Position numbers and translations under genes: made by a program
The notes under the pieces: model-generated
The model's input: only the letters and a program-made list of their open reading frames with translations
The model's database searches: none
What the model was told of the DNA's origin: nothing
Assembly (NCBI GenBank): GCA_029261435.1
Contig: JAJDBI010000306.1
Coordinates: forward strand, 1-15,518
DNA length: 15,518 nt
Direction: 5' to 3'
Source: Nitrospinaceae bacterium
Lineage (GTDB): Bacteria; Nitrospinota; Nitrospinia; Nitrospinales; VA-1
In this document: in pieces, positions 7,189-14,828 of the stretch
Numbering within the stretch: position 1 is the first letter of the stretch
How the letters are laid out: each line of letters begins with the position of its first letter

Positions 7189-8796
7189 CTAATCGTCTGG
7201 ATAGGCGGGGAGTGTTGTCAGGCGGGTGTCTTCCACGGGGCCTCCAGCTGTGAAATTATATAAGCTTTGAAAACTCCGATCTGCAATGCCAAAAATTTCG
7301 CGCACAGGATCATCGAAGAAACATCCTATTCCTGTACTGCGGATGCCACTGACTTCTGCCTGCAGGTAAAGCATCTGCCCGATGGCTCCACACTCCCAGT
7401 AAAGACGGGGATACATCCAGGGTCCGAAATTTGTTGAGGTGTTTTCAAACGCGCTGATCATACCCAGGCTGAAACATCCTTTTCCGGCTATTTCCTGTCC
7501 GCATGAAACGGAAGTAGCCATGCCTTTAAAATCACCTTCCTGAAGTAAAAAAAGACCCATATTTTCCGAGCAGGTTTCAGGTTTTTCCCAGACGAAATCT
7601 TTTTTCAACTTGTCTTTTAAATCGCTCAGATGGTTTTTGTTGCGTACCAAAAAATATAAACCTTCTGGAAGATCGTCCACTCTGTGGACAAAGATTCCCA
7701 AATGGATTTGCGACTCCCAGGGAAAAGTTTGGAAGGGGAGAGGGCAAGCCTCTGGAATGGTTGTTGCCATGAACTGATAAAACGTTTCAATTGAAATTCG
7801 CGTTTTCCCATCCATGGCTACGGCGCTTCTTCGTTGATGAATAGCTTTCCTTATAGGAAAGGGATCCTTTTGTAAAAGGATTGGTAGACTTGCCCGTTTA
7901 AAATCGAGGGAGTTCTCTGTGAACGGTTTTTGAGTTGCCTGTGAGACTTCCGTTAGGCCGCTCCAATCCATATGGTCATTGCTCAAAACATTGGGTTCTC
8001 CCACCCATTTCAAATCAGAAAAGCCTGAAATAAAATCCCTGTTTTTTATATTATTTGCACTTTCCTGAAGAGTGATGGCGATCAGACAGTTTGGAACTTC
8101 AATTTCATCTTCATTCTTTTTGTCTAATCCCAGGATAGCTTCCAAATCTTCACTGCCAAGATGATCCATCAATTGAGTTCGCCATCCCAACACTGAACAA
8201 GCTATGTTTATTGCTGCCAAAGCATGGCCCATATCGTGATGGCAGTATCTGAAAGCCCTCAGTCCGTACTTCCATGCTTCTCTCCAATATATGGAGCTCA
8301 ATCCTATGAAGAAGGTGTTTTCGGGTGAGCCCATTTTCTCCCAGGTTTGGTTTGAAAAGGTCGTTCGCATTTCCAGCCCGTGAGTTTTGGGGCAGTAGTG
8401 GGAGACGGATGGAGAGCTACTGATCCCTTCAATGGGGCCGCAGATTAAATATCCTTCTGTCGGATGCAGGTTTCCACTTGAAGGATTAACCCGAAGAGCC
8501 CACTTCGATCCCTGAAAGCTCTTCCAAGCTGAAATTGCGAGGCTATCAAAGAACAACTGGGAAAGAGTTTCAAAATTTAAGGCATGAGGTGAAATTTTTT
8601 CAGATTGCAAAGCTTCGTGATAGAGAGGTCCATCATTCAGAGAGACTTTTTTTAATTTGATTATTTCAGTACCTTCATAATGCCGGAAGGGATTGGGTTG
8701 GTTTTCCCAATCCATATATCCAGGGCTGGGAGCAGACCTGTGGTAGCCGTGCCTGGAGTATTGGTGGTATTGTTTGGCTATATCCCAGTGAGACAT
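7189..8796 (-). CDS. SagB-type nitroreductase-family oxidoreductase with two tandem domains
   Basis: This 535-residue protein belongs to the SagB/ThcOx branch of FMN-dependent nitroreductases, which in known systems oxidise thiazolines or oxazolines in peptides. The first domain (about 1-245) carries the hallmark 'RVNPSSGNLHPTE' (102-114), 'YGLRAFRYCHHDMGHAL' (177-193) and 'SVLGWRTQL', the usual FMN and helix motifs. The second (about 310-535) begins 'IRKAIHQRRSAVAMDG' (315-330), matching the RRSxxxFxG opening of the fold, and has 'YWECGAIGQMLYLQA' (466-480) and 'GIGCFFDDPVREIFGI' (489-504). Two domains in one chain occur in stand-alone bacterial SagB-like proteins. No YcaO cyclodehydratase, E1-like partner or precursor peptide is in the window, so a thiazole/oxazole pathway is not supported here. 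The start ATG at 8796 lacks a clear ribosome-binding site. It is downstream of the ATPase gene on the same strand, with a 148-bp gap and a candidate -10 box. Confidence 0.85.
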   Translation of the reverse strand: MSHWDIAKQYHQYSRHGYHRSAPSPGYMDWENQPNPFRHYEGTEIIKLKKVSLNDGPLYHEALQSEKISPHALNFETLSQLFFDSLAISAWKSFQGSKWALRVNPSSGNLHPTEGYLICGPIEGISSSPSVSHYCPKTHGLEMRTTFSNQTWEKMGSPENTFFIGLSSIYWREAWKYGLRAFRYCHHDMGHALAAINIACSVLGWRTQLMDHLGSEDLEAILGLDKKNEDEIEVPNCLIAITLQESANNIKNRDFISGFSDLKWVGEPNVLSNDHMDWSGLTEVSQATQKPFTENSLDFKRASLPILLQKDPFPIRKAIHQRRSAVAMDGKTRISIETFYQFMATTIPEACPLPFQTFPWESQIHLGIFVHRVDDLPEGLYFLVRNKNHLSDLKDKLKKDFVWEKPETCSENMGLFLLQEGDFKGMATSVSCGQEIAGKGCFSLGMISAFENTSTNFGPWMYPRLYWECGAIGQMLYLQAEVSGIRSTGIGCFFDDPVREIFGIADRSFQSLYNFTAGGPVEDTRLTTLPAYPDD

Positions 8797-8858
8797 GGTT
8801 TGTTAGCAAAATGGGTGTGAGAGAAGATAGGTTCTTGGTTGAAATTATTTCTTGCAGG

Positions 8859-8864
8859 ATTATA
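8859..8864 (-). promoter_or_regulatory. Candidate -10 box for the SagB-like gene
   Basis: A perfect TATAAT reads on the minus strand at 8864-8859, placing a start about 55 bases before the ATG at 8796. No good -35 box is seen at 16-18 bases. A 12-bp palindrome TATTTGCAAATA (8916-8927) lies further upstream, between this box and the ATPase stop codon. Confidence 0.3.
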
Positions 8865-8944
8865 GCGGGGAAGCAGGATCAGATAGTAAGAGAAAATGTT
8901 TTTAGGTATGAAAACTATTTGCAAATACAGAAATATGGGTTGAG

Positions 8945-10642
8945 TTACCGCAATCGATGCAGGACAGCCATCACATCCTGAAATCTGGGCAAGGCTAAAA
9001 GGCCATTGTTGAAAGGCGCGACCGATTCCAGTTCTCCGTTTTCGATGGCAAGCAGAATAACTTTTATTGCATCGCTGTTGGACACAGTGGGATCAGTCTC
9101 CTGCATATCTTTAAGTTGTTTCAGTATCCAGCCGCAGAGTTCGAGTTGCCCCGACTCAACAATGTGTTCGACATAACGCACATCGATCTCGGTGCGTCCG
9201 AGGATGAGTGCGATCAATCCTTGGGTTTGAATCACGCAGGTTTTTTTGCCTCGACTAAAACCCAATGCCGACAAATTTCGGATTCGCATTTGTATTTTTG
9301 GCAGAGGCTTACTGGTTTCGGTTTTACGGCTGCCGGGGTTTTCTTGAACTATCTGTTTTGCTCTTGCCGTAACCAGCCTGGGCTGAAATGAATCCATGGC
9401 GATGACTTGATCGGCGGAGTCAAAATAATCACCACTTCCTCCCATCACTAAAAGAGTGCTGACTCCAAAGTCTCTATGCAACTCCTCAATTCGGTCGACC
9501 AGAGGCGTGATTGGTTCCTGATTGGATGCGATCAGGGCTTGCATTCTGGCATCGCGGATCATGAAGTTCGTAGCGCAGGTATCTTCATCCATGAGTAGGA
9601 GTGAAGATCCGGACTCAACAGCTTCGAGGATATTCACCGCTTGTGAGGTCGAGCCGCTAGCCGAGACAGTTGAGAAGTTTTCCGTAGATTGAATGAGTGG
9701 CAAGTTGTCCATGAATCCGGAAACATTGATGGGTTGGGTGGAGCGACCATCTTCAGCGCGAATTTTTACTGCCGTGGGTTGAGTGGCGATGCGTTCGCGA
9801 CCGTCTCCTGTTACATGTGGATAGACTGCATCCTGTACGGCTTTCAGTAAAGTGCTTTTTCCGTGGAACCCACCGCCTACGATCAGTGTGATACCCAATG
9901 GAACGGGCATGCCGCGAACTTTTCCGCCATGCGGCAATTGTATTTCGGCGCTGAGTTCTTCTGGTGCGGAGAAATGCACGCCACCCTTTTTAAGAGGCAG
10001 GTCGCTGATTCCTGATGCGCGTGGGAGAAGCGATCCGTCGGCAACAAAACTGGCCCAATGATTTTGGTTTAGCAATTGGCACAATGAGGAATAATCTTCC
10101 AGAGTTTCAAGAGCTTGTTGCACTTTGTTCAGATCGAGAGATTTCGCCAGCAGGCATTCCTCCCAGACCGGAGGCAGAATTTCGGAAAAAAGCTTTACAC
10201 ATTCTTTAGCCAGCACCCTTCGTCCGTCTCCGGGCAGCCCCGCGAATAGGGTCAGAATCAAAATATCATTTTTAATTTGCAGACCGCTTCGGCGAATTAT
10301 TTTTTGTCCCGGTTCCTGCACTGCGATCTCACCACTTCGCCCTGAGCCTTTGATTTTGCCTTGGCATTGATGGGTGCGGCGGTTCACCTCTCGCAACAAA
10401 TGGTCTTCGAGTGCCAGTTTTCTTAAAGGATTCTCGTAGTGGGATTTTGCAAATCCGGCTGACTGAAGTTCGATCTTTATGGATAAACGGGAAGGCGCTG
10501 CAAAAGGATCGCCTTGTACATGTTCAAAGGTCAAATCAAACAGGCCAAAACCGAAACTTTTTCCCTGCAGGGTTTTATAAGATTTATATCCTTTGCGATC
10601 CAATGATTTGATTTGATTTGTAAGTTCTTTTGGGGCAGGCAT
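8945..10642 (-). CDS. ABC-class P-loop ATPase (ABC_ATPase family, PF09818-like)
   Basis: This 565-residue soluble protein matches the uncharacterised 'predicted ATPase of the ABC class'. Residues 1-240 are the family-specific N-terminal region ('LDRKGYKSYKTLQGKSF', 'DPFAAPSRLSIKI'). The ATPase core has Walker A 'GGGFHGKST' at 256-264, an ABC-like signature 'SASGSTSQA' at 327-335, Walker B 'LLLMDEDTCATN' at 348-359 with Asp352 and Glu353, and a switch-like strand 'LLVMGGSGDYFDSADQVIAMD' at 397-417 in two parts. Residues about 440-565 are the usual C-terminal helical part. No transmembrane segment is present, so it is not a transporter half; it resembles SMC/Rad50-type or RNA-linked soluble ABC ATPases only by fold. 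It starts five bases after the radical SAM stop codon, so the two are almost certainly co-transcribed. All catalytic motifs are intact. The start has no clear ribosome-binding site, in keeping with coupled translation. Biological role is unknown. Confidence 0.9.
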   Translation of the reverse strand: MPAPKELTNQIKSLDRKGYKSYKTLQGKSFGFGLFDLTFEHVQGDPFAAPSRLSIKIELQSAGFAKSHYENPLRKLALEDHLLREVNRRTHQCQGKIKGSGRSGEIAVQEPGQKIIRRSGLQIKNDILILTLFAGLPGDGRRVLAKECVKLFSEILPPVWEECLLAKSLDLNKVQQALETLEDYSSLCQLLNQNHWASFVADGSLLPRASGISDLPLKKGGVHFSAPEELSAEIQLPHGGKVRGMPVPLGITLIVGGGFHGKSTLLKAVQDAVYPHVTGDGRERIATQPTAVKIRAEDGRSTQPINVSGFMDNLPLIQSTENFSTVSASGSTSQAVNILEAVESGSSLLLMDEDTCATNFMIRDARMQALIASNQEPITPLVDRIEELHRDFGVSTLLVMGGSGDYFDSADQVIAMDSFQPRLVTARAKQIVQENPGSRKTETSKPLPKIQMRIRNLSALGFSRGKKTCVIQTQGLIALILGRTEIDVRYVEHIVESGQLELCGWILKQLKDMQETDPTVSNSDAIKVILLAIENGELESVAPFNNGLLALPRFQDVMAVLHRLR

Positions 10643-10647
10643 GGAGG

Positions 10648-11562
10648 TCAGTGGGAATAGCGTCCCGCAAAGCCTTGCGCCGAAATTCCTACGGGCAAAT
10701 AAGCGCGGGCAATGGTTGCAATATGGTCTCTGTATGAAAGGTGGATCGAATCTGTCTGGATCTTACTCATTGCTGAAGGAAGGCGTGTTTTAAAAGTCCG
10801 GGAACCTTCGGCGGTTCCGTCGCCTTCTATAAAGTGATCGATGATGACTGCGGAAGCTCCTGAATTTTTCAGACGCTCAAAAAAATGCTGTGGATTTTCC
10901 AGCGGATATAAAGGCGAAAGACAGGCCACAGTTTTGAGACCTTGCGTTGACAGTTGTTCCAATGCAGAAATTCGCTGCTCAACGCTACAGGGCGGGGGTG
11001 GAAGTCCCGGTAAACGGTTGCGGTCCCCTTCAATAGAAATGTGGACTCTAAGAGAGCAGAGTCGTGATAGTTCAAGAAGAATTGTCAGGTCGTCTAAAAT
11101 GCTGGCGCTATGGGTTTGCAGGATCAATGCGTCCGGAGGACACGTCGTCATTGACTTAAGGATGGCACGGGTCACTCGGTATTTTTTTTCAGCCGGCTGC
11201 CAGGGGTCGGTGGAACTGGACATGAAAATCGTAAAAGGAATGGAGCGTTTATGTGTCCAGTTTTTTTCCTTTTCCACAGACTGGATGTACAATTCACCAG
11301 CGTTGACTTTGACATCGACAAACTTACCCCATTCGCGCCCTCGAGTTAACCAATGATTAAAACGGACATAGCAACCTTCACCGCATGAAGAAAGCCCGTA
11401 TCCACAGCCGCTATATGGGTTCAGTGAGTGCGAACAAACGCTCTTAAGGTAGCCGCTGGAACGGGTCAACAGAGTTTTACTATGGATCAGGTCTGTCTGC
11501 ACTTTCTTCACTCGTAAGGAAGGTTGAGGATATTGCCTGCGTGTCAGGGGATGGCATCCCAC
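10648..11562 (-). CDS. Radical SAM protein, spore-photoproduct-lyase/Rv2578c-like, with unusual cysteine spacing
   Basis: This 304-residue protein resembles the SplB-like radical SAM family: 'SLNPYSGCGYG' (46-56), 'STDPWQPAEKKYRVTRAIL' (117-135) and 'LRVHISIEGD' (171-180) are typical landmarks. The expected iron-sulfur motif CxxxCxxC is not present. Instead C53, C60 and C64 give C-x6-C-x3-C, with a further Cys at 43. I recall relatives with 'GC-x-FG-x-S-x-CG-x-x-CY', so this is probably a real subfamily and the three cysteines still hold a 4Fe-4S cluster. It would cleave S-adenosylmethionine to a radical; the target could be nucleic acid or protein and is not known. The start ATG overlaps the 3' end of the upstream exported-protein gene by 19 bp, and the ATPase gene begins 5 bp after its stop. 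That pairing suggests a shared job. GTG codons at residues 18 and 21 are possible later starts. Confidence 0.85.
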   Translation of the reverse strand: MGCHPLTRRQYPQPSLRVKKVQTDLIHSKTLLTRSSGYLKSVCSHSLNPYSGCGYGLSSCGEGCYVRFNHWLTRGREWGKFVDVKVNAGELYIQSVEKEKNWTHKRSIPFTIFMSSSTDPWQPAEKKYRVTRAILKSMTTCPPDALILQTHSASILDDLTILLELSRLCSLRVHISIEGDRNRLPGLPPPPCSVEQRISALEQLSTQGLKTVACLSPLYPLENPQHFFERLKNSGASAVIIDHFIEGDGTAEGSRTFKTRLPSAMSKIQTDSIHLSYRDHIATIARAYLPVGISAQGFAGRYSH

Positions 11563-12074
11563 TTTACAGACCCGAGGTTCATTTTAAAATTTGTAGCGGC
11601 TTTATAAAACACTTCATAACCTCCTGTGCTTTTGTTGGCTTCGGCGACCACCCATTTGCGGTCGGGAAAGTCTTCCAGGTCCCATATCCAGACTTGCCGG
11701 TTATCGGTCTTGGATACCGTAATGGCGCCGCGATCCTCCCCATAAAAAAACTGGCCGTATAAGGTGATTGTAGTTCCAGGAGGACCATCCAGAGTCATGG
11801 AGTACTCGCCTTCACAGAAATGGTTTCTCATGTCTCGGAGGTCTTCGGCGTTCCGGCCTTTCTTAAGGTAATAAATGTCTTCGCAGGTACGTCCGCTTTG
11901 GAAGATGGTCCAAGGGTCTGAGGTCTCCCTGAACAGTACCAGTTCAGTCTTGGTTTCTCCTGCCCAATTGACAGAAGGAAAACCAAAAGTTACTATTAAT
12001 AAAAGCCAAATTGTTTTTAGTGTCATTCGCGAAAACGTTTGAAAGGGTTTTTTGATATTTGACAACTTATGCAT
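11544..12074 (-). CDS. Exported protein of unknown function
   Basis: This 176-residue protein starts with a basic N-terminus ('HKLSNIKKPFQ') and a hydrophobic stretch ('IWLLLIVTFGFPSVNWAGE') that looks like a signal peptide with cleavage near residue 39. The mature part is about 135 residues, mixed beta, rich in aromatic residues, with two cysteines ('GRTCEDIYYLKKG' and 'NHFCEGEYSM') about 26 residues apart that could form a disulfide. The end 'YEVFYKAATNF' and 'SVKWDAIP' are beta-like. I do not recognise the family. GAAGG stands 7 bases before the ATG at 12074, which I chose over the ATG at 12080 (spacing 1); an ATG at 12026 would give a shorter signal peptide but has no ribosome-binding site. 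It is the first gene of the minus-strand block, overlapping the radical SAM gene by 19 bp. Confidence 0.65.
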   Translation of the reverse strand: MHKLSNIKKPFQTFSRMTLKTIWLLLIVTFGFPSVNWAGETKTELVLFRETSDPWTIFQSGRTCEDIYYLKKGRNAEDLRDMRNHFCEGEYSMTLDGPPGTTITLYGQFFYGEDRGAITVSKTDNRQVWIWDLEDFPDRKWVVAEANKSTGGYEVFYKAATNFKMNLGSVKWDAIP

Positions 12075-12233
12075 TGCCATGCCTTCAATAATTAGCGGGT
12101 CTCATGGCGGAAGTTGTTTTTTGTCTTTACCTCGGTATTGTTCCCGATAAATGCAGTCCTGCTTTTTCATTAACCATTTTATCATTATTTATCCAGGTAG
12201 GGTATTCTCTCTGGCTGTCTTCTCCTTTAAATG

Positions 12234-12291
12234 GAGGTTAAAGTCGGGATTTTTATCGGAACCTCAGGTGTTTTGCTGTTGTGACACAGCA
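12234..12291 (+). promoter_or_regulatory. Two small inverted repeats upstream of the sensor kinase
   Basis: GAGGTT (12234-12239) pairs with AACCTC (12260-12265) across 20 bases, and TGCTGT (12274-12279) pairs with ACAGCA (12286-12291) across 6. Both lie in the 237-bp divergent region between the exported-protein gene and the kinase gene, 27 to 84 bases before the kinase ATG. They may be leader hairpins or operator half-sites, but six-base arms are short enough to arise by chance. I see no convincing promoter in this divergent region. Confidence 0.18.
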
Positions 12292-12317
12292 TCTTCCTTA
12301 AACAGGCGATTTAATTT

Positions 12318-13925
12318 ATGGGGCAGGAAATAGAAGTTGAAAAATATTATTCTAGGAAATATCTGATTGCGGGTCTGATCCTTTCAGGAATTATTTTTGT
12401 GATCGATACCCAGATTCCTCTGGGAGTTGCGGGTGGTATGCTTTACGTCGTCCTGGTTCTTTTGGGGCTGATGACGGGGCACCGCTCTTTTATTCTTTAT
12501 GCGGCGGTTCTGGGCTCTGTTTTAAATGCTGTAGGTTTCATGGTTTCACCGCCAGGAGGTGAATGGGGCCAGGTGGTTATTAATCGGCTTTTGGCGATTT
12601 TTACAATTTGGATGACGGCGATGCTTTGTCTGACCATAAACAGGGCAGAGGAGGGCCAACGTTTAGCCCATGATGAACTGGAAGGAAAAATCAAGGATCG
12701 AACGGGAACGATTCAGGAAACGAATAAACGTTTAAATGCTGAAATAGAATATTCCAGGCAGATCAAAGCCATAGCAGTGGCTTCGAACGAAACTCGGGCG
12801 GTAGATGAAACTCTGCGTTTTTGTCTTCGTCAGATATGTGAATTTGCTGGATGGCCGTTGGGACATCTCTATTTGGCGGCGGAAAACCCTTCTGAAGGGC
12901 TTGTCCCTACCCAGTTCTGGCATGTGGAGGAACCAGGGCAATTTGAAACGTTTCAAAAAGTAACCTTGGCGACTACTTTGGAAGAAGGGGTGGGTCTTCC
13001 CGGCAGGGTGCTGGTCAGTGGTGAGCCAGCCTGGATCATCGATGTTACAAAGGACTCTAACTTTCCCCGCGCCCAGTTAGCTCAGGATATTGGTGTTAAA
13101 GCGGGCTTTGCATTTCCAATACTGATAGGCACCAAGGTAGTAGGAGTGATGGAGTTTTTCTCCCCCAAGGCAGCGGAACCTGATCCTCAAATGCTGGATA
13201 TCATGGCGCAGATCGGGACCCAGCTTGGCAGAGTTCTGGAAAGAAAAGAGGCGCAGGATGAAAGTGAACGGTCGCAGGATCAGTTGCGCAAACTTTATCA
13301 TCGCCTGGAACTGGTACGTGAGGAAGAACGGACACGTACAGCACGGGAGGTCCATGATCACCTCGGGCAAGTACTGACCACGATCAAGCTGGAGCTCTCC
13401 CTGCTTGGTAAAAAACTGGCTTATTACAACCCGAGTATACAGAAATCAACGGAACAGCTTCTTGAAATGAGTGATGATGCCATTCAAACGGTTAAGAAAA
13501 TTTCAATGGATCTCAGGCCGCCGATTCTGGATGACCTGGGAATTGCCGAGGCCATTGTATGGCAGGTCAAAGAGTTTACAAACCGGACGGGTATCGCGTG
13601 TGATTTCGAGGATGACCTGGAAGACTTTGAACCTGATCTGGAGCGTTCCACCACATTGTTCCGTGTTTTCCAGGAAACCCTGACCAATGTTGTTCGCCAT
13701 GCCGGGGCTACTAAGGTTTATGTTACACTGAGTGAATTCAATGAATCGGTCACTCTTCAGATTCGGGATAATGGATGTGGAATATCGCCTGAACAGGTGT
13801 CGAACCTAAGATCTTTAGGTTTACTGGGAATGCGTGAACGGGCAATGGTTTGGGGGGGCAATGTGCAGATTCATGGTGCTCCCAATGAGGGAACAACGGT
13901 AACTATTAATATTCGAAAAGGATGA
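12318..13925 (+). CDS. Membrane sensor histidine kinase with GAF domain (NarL/UhpB-type, HisKA_3)
   Basis: This 535-residue kinase senses a signal and phosphorylates the regulator encoded next. Residues about 15-107 hold four hydrophobic segments forming a membrane anchor without a large periplasmic loop, so the signal is probably in the membrane or cytoplasm. A coiled-coil linker (111-150) leads to a GAF domain (about 155-307; 'GVGLPGRVLVSGEPAWIIDV', 'GFAFPILIGTKVVGVMEFF'). HisKA_3 follows: 'EEERTRTAREVHDHLGQ' with the phosphorylated His346. The ATPase domain has N-box 'FQETLTNVVRHAGA' (Asn457), G1 'DNGCGI' (484-489), G2 'GLLGMRERA' (501-509) and 'GTTVTI' at the end. All catalytic residues are present. 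No HAMP domain is seen. GAF domains of this kind often bind small molecules or haem, but no ligand can be inferred. The start ATG has no strong ribosome-binding site. The stop overlaps the AAGGA-ATG region of the regulator. Confidence 0.92.
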   Translation: MGQEIEVEKYYSRKYLIAGLILSGIIFVIDTQIPLGVAGGMLYVVLVLLGLMTGHRSFILYAAVLGSVLNAVGFMVSPPGGEWGQVVINRLLAIFTIWMTAMLCLTINRAEEGQRLAHDELEGKIKDRTGTIQETNKRLNAEIEYSRQIKAIAVASNETRAVDETLRFCLRQICEFAGWPLGHLYLAAENPSEGLVPTQFWHVEEPGQFETFQKVTLATTLEEGVGLPGRVLVSGEPAWIIDVTKDSNFPRAQLAQDIGVKAGFAFPILIGTKVVGVMEFFSPKAAEPDPQMLDIMAQIGTQLGRVLERKEAQDESERSQDQLRKLYHRLELVREEERTRTAREVHDHLGQVLTTIKLELSLLGKKLAYYNPSIQKSTEQLLEMSDDAIQTVKKISMDLRPPILDDLGIAEAIVWQVKEFTNRTGIACDFEDDLEDFEPDLERSTTLFRVFQETLTNVVRHAGATKVYVTLSEFNESVTLQIRDNGCGISPEQVSNLRSLGLLGMRERAMVWGGNVQIHGAPNEGTTVTINIRKG

Positions 13926-13927
13926 TC

Positions 13928-14581
13928 ATGGCAACAAAGAAGGAAACGGGAAAAATAAAAGTAATCATTGCGGACGACCACCCATTGTTCCGTCGAGGCT
14001 TGAAGCATGCTTTTTCAGAAACTCCTGATATCGAGGTTGTGGATGAAGCTGAAACAGGTGAAGAGTTGTTAGACAAGGTTCGAGGCATGGATTTGAATCT
14101 CGCACTTCTGGACATTTCTCTTCCAGGAAAGGGTGGACTGGAGATTCTCAAGCAACTGCGAGAAGATCGTCCCAAACTGCCGGTCTTGATATTGACCGTT
14201 TATCCGGAAGAGCATTACGCTGTTCGCTTTTTCAAAGCCGGGGCATCGGGTTTTATAACTAAAGAGAGCAGTACCGACCAGATATACTCAGCAGTGCGAA
14301 AAGTTGCTGATGGTGGAAAATATGCCAGCCCTGAGATCACCGAAAAACTGGCATTCGACTTCACCAAGTCTGATCGTCCCGCTCACGAAAGGCTTTCAGA
14401 CCGGGAGCACCAGGTTTTTATGATGTTGGCGCAAGGTGAATCGCCCACTGAGATTGGTAAAGAGTTGTCTCTAAGCGTCAAAACCATCAGCACGCACCGT
14501 TCCAGGATTCTGGATAAAATGCAGATGAAGAAAAATGCTGAATTAATCCACTACGCGATTTCCCAAAAGCTTATTCAATAA
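13928..14581 (+). CDS. NarL/FixJ-type response regulator with LuxR helix-turn-helix
   Basis: This 217-residue DNA-binding regulator is the partner of the kinase just upstream. The receiver domain (about 10-130) has the acidic pair Asp16-Asp17 in 'IIADDHPLFRRGL', the phosphorylated Asp62 in 'LALLDISLPGKGG', Thr90 and Lys112 ('FITKESS'), all conserved. The LuxR-type output domain (about 153-215) reads 'LSDREHQVFMMLAQGESPTEIGKEL' then 'SVKTISTHRSRILDKM', the recognition helix region. AAGGA at 13918-13922 lies 5 bases before the ATG at 13928, which decides that start; an ATG at 13922 would overlap the kinase stop by four bases and add two residues. Translation is therefore likely coupled to the kinase. 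The target genes are unknown; the inverted-repeat element at 14637 and the exported protein at 14829 are the nearest candidates, and autoregulation is possible. Confidence 0.93.
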   Translation: MATKKETGKIKVIIADDHPLFRRGLKHAFSETPDIEVVDEAETGEELLDKVRGMDLNLALLDISLPGKGGLEILKQLREDRPKLPVLILTVYPEEHYAVRFFKAGASGFITKESSTDQIYSAVRKVADGGKYASPEITEKLAFDFTKSDRPAHERLSDREHQVFMMLAQGESPTEIGKELSLSVKTISTHRSRILDKMQMKKNAELIHYAISQKLIQ

Positions 14582-14636
14582 TGCTTTTCAGTGCAACAGC
14601 GGCACCCTCCTTCAATACGTGACCTCACCTCTCCAT

Positions 14637-14688
14637 GTAGGATAAACACCTAATCAGATATTGGAATAAATCCTACTCTGATTAGGTG
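14637..14688. repeat. Interleaved inverted repeats between the regulator gene and the exported protein
   Basis: A perfect 12-bp inverted repeat pairs CACCTAATCAGA (14647-14658) with TCTGATTAGGTG (14677-14688) across 18 bases. A second, perfect 7-bp repeat pairs GTAGGAT (14637-14643) with ATCCTAC (14670-14676). The second repeat is interleaved with the first, so both stems cannot form as simple nested hairpins. No T-run directly follows the right arm, which argues against a plain terminator. It may be a two-state RNA switch, a regulator-binding dyad or a processing site. It begins 56 bases after the regulator stop codon and ends 140 bases before the next ATG. Confidence 0.5.
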
Positions 14689-14828
14689 AAAGGCTTATTT
14701 TAAAAAAGGTATTGGGACTATATCAAAGGCAAGCCCTGTCCATTAAACTCTCTCGGAGAAATAGCTAATAAAAAATAGTCTGTTACACGTTTGAGTGTTT
14801 TTATATAAACAAAAAAAGGAGAGGGTAT

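Noticed and set aside
8916..8927. 12-bp palindrome TATTTGCAAATA
   Set aside because: It is AT-rich, short and single-copy in the window; not enough to call an operator, so it is only mentioned with the neighbouring -10 box.
10841..11356. 171-codon plus-strand ORF opposite the radical SAM gene
   Set aside because: It is antisense to a gene with clear family motifs, has many Arg/Ser/Cys residues in no recognisable pattern, and lacks a ribosome-binding site.
12151..12333. 60-codon ORF upstream of the sensor kinase
   Set aside because: It has no ribosome-binding site, overlaps the kinase start in another frame, and its sequence (Phe/Cys/Ser rich) shows no protein-like pattern.
14647..14700. Intrinsic terminator for the two-component operon
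   Set aside because: The 12-bp stem is strong, but it is AT-rich, has an 18-base loop and is not followed by a T-run; kept as a repeat/regulatory element instead.
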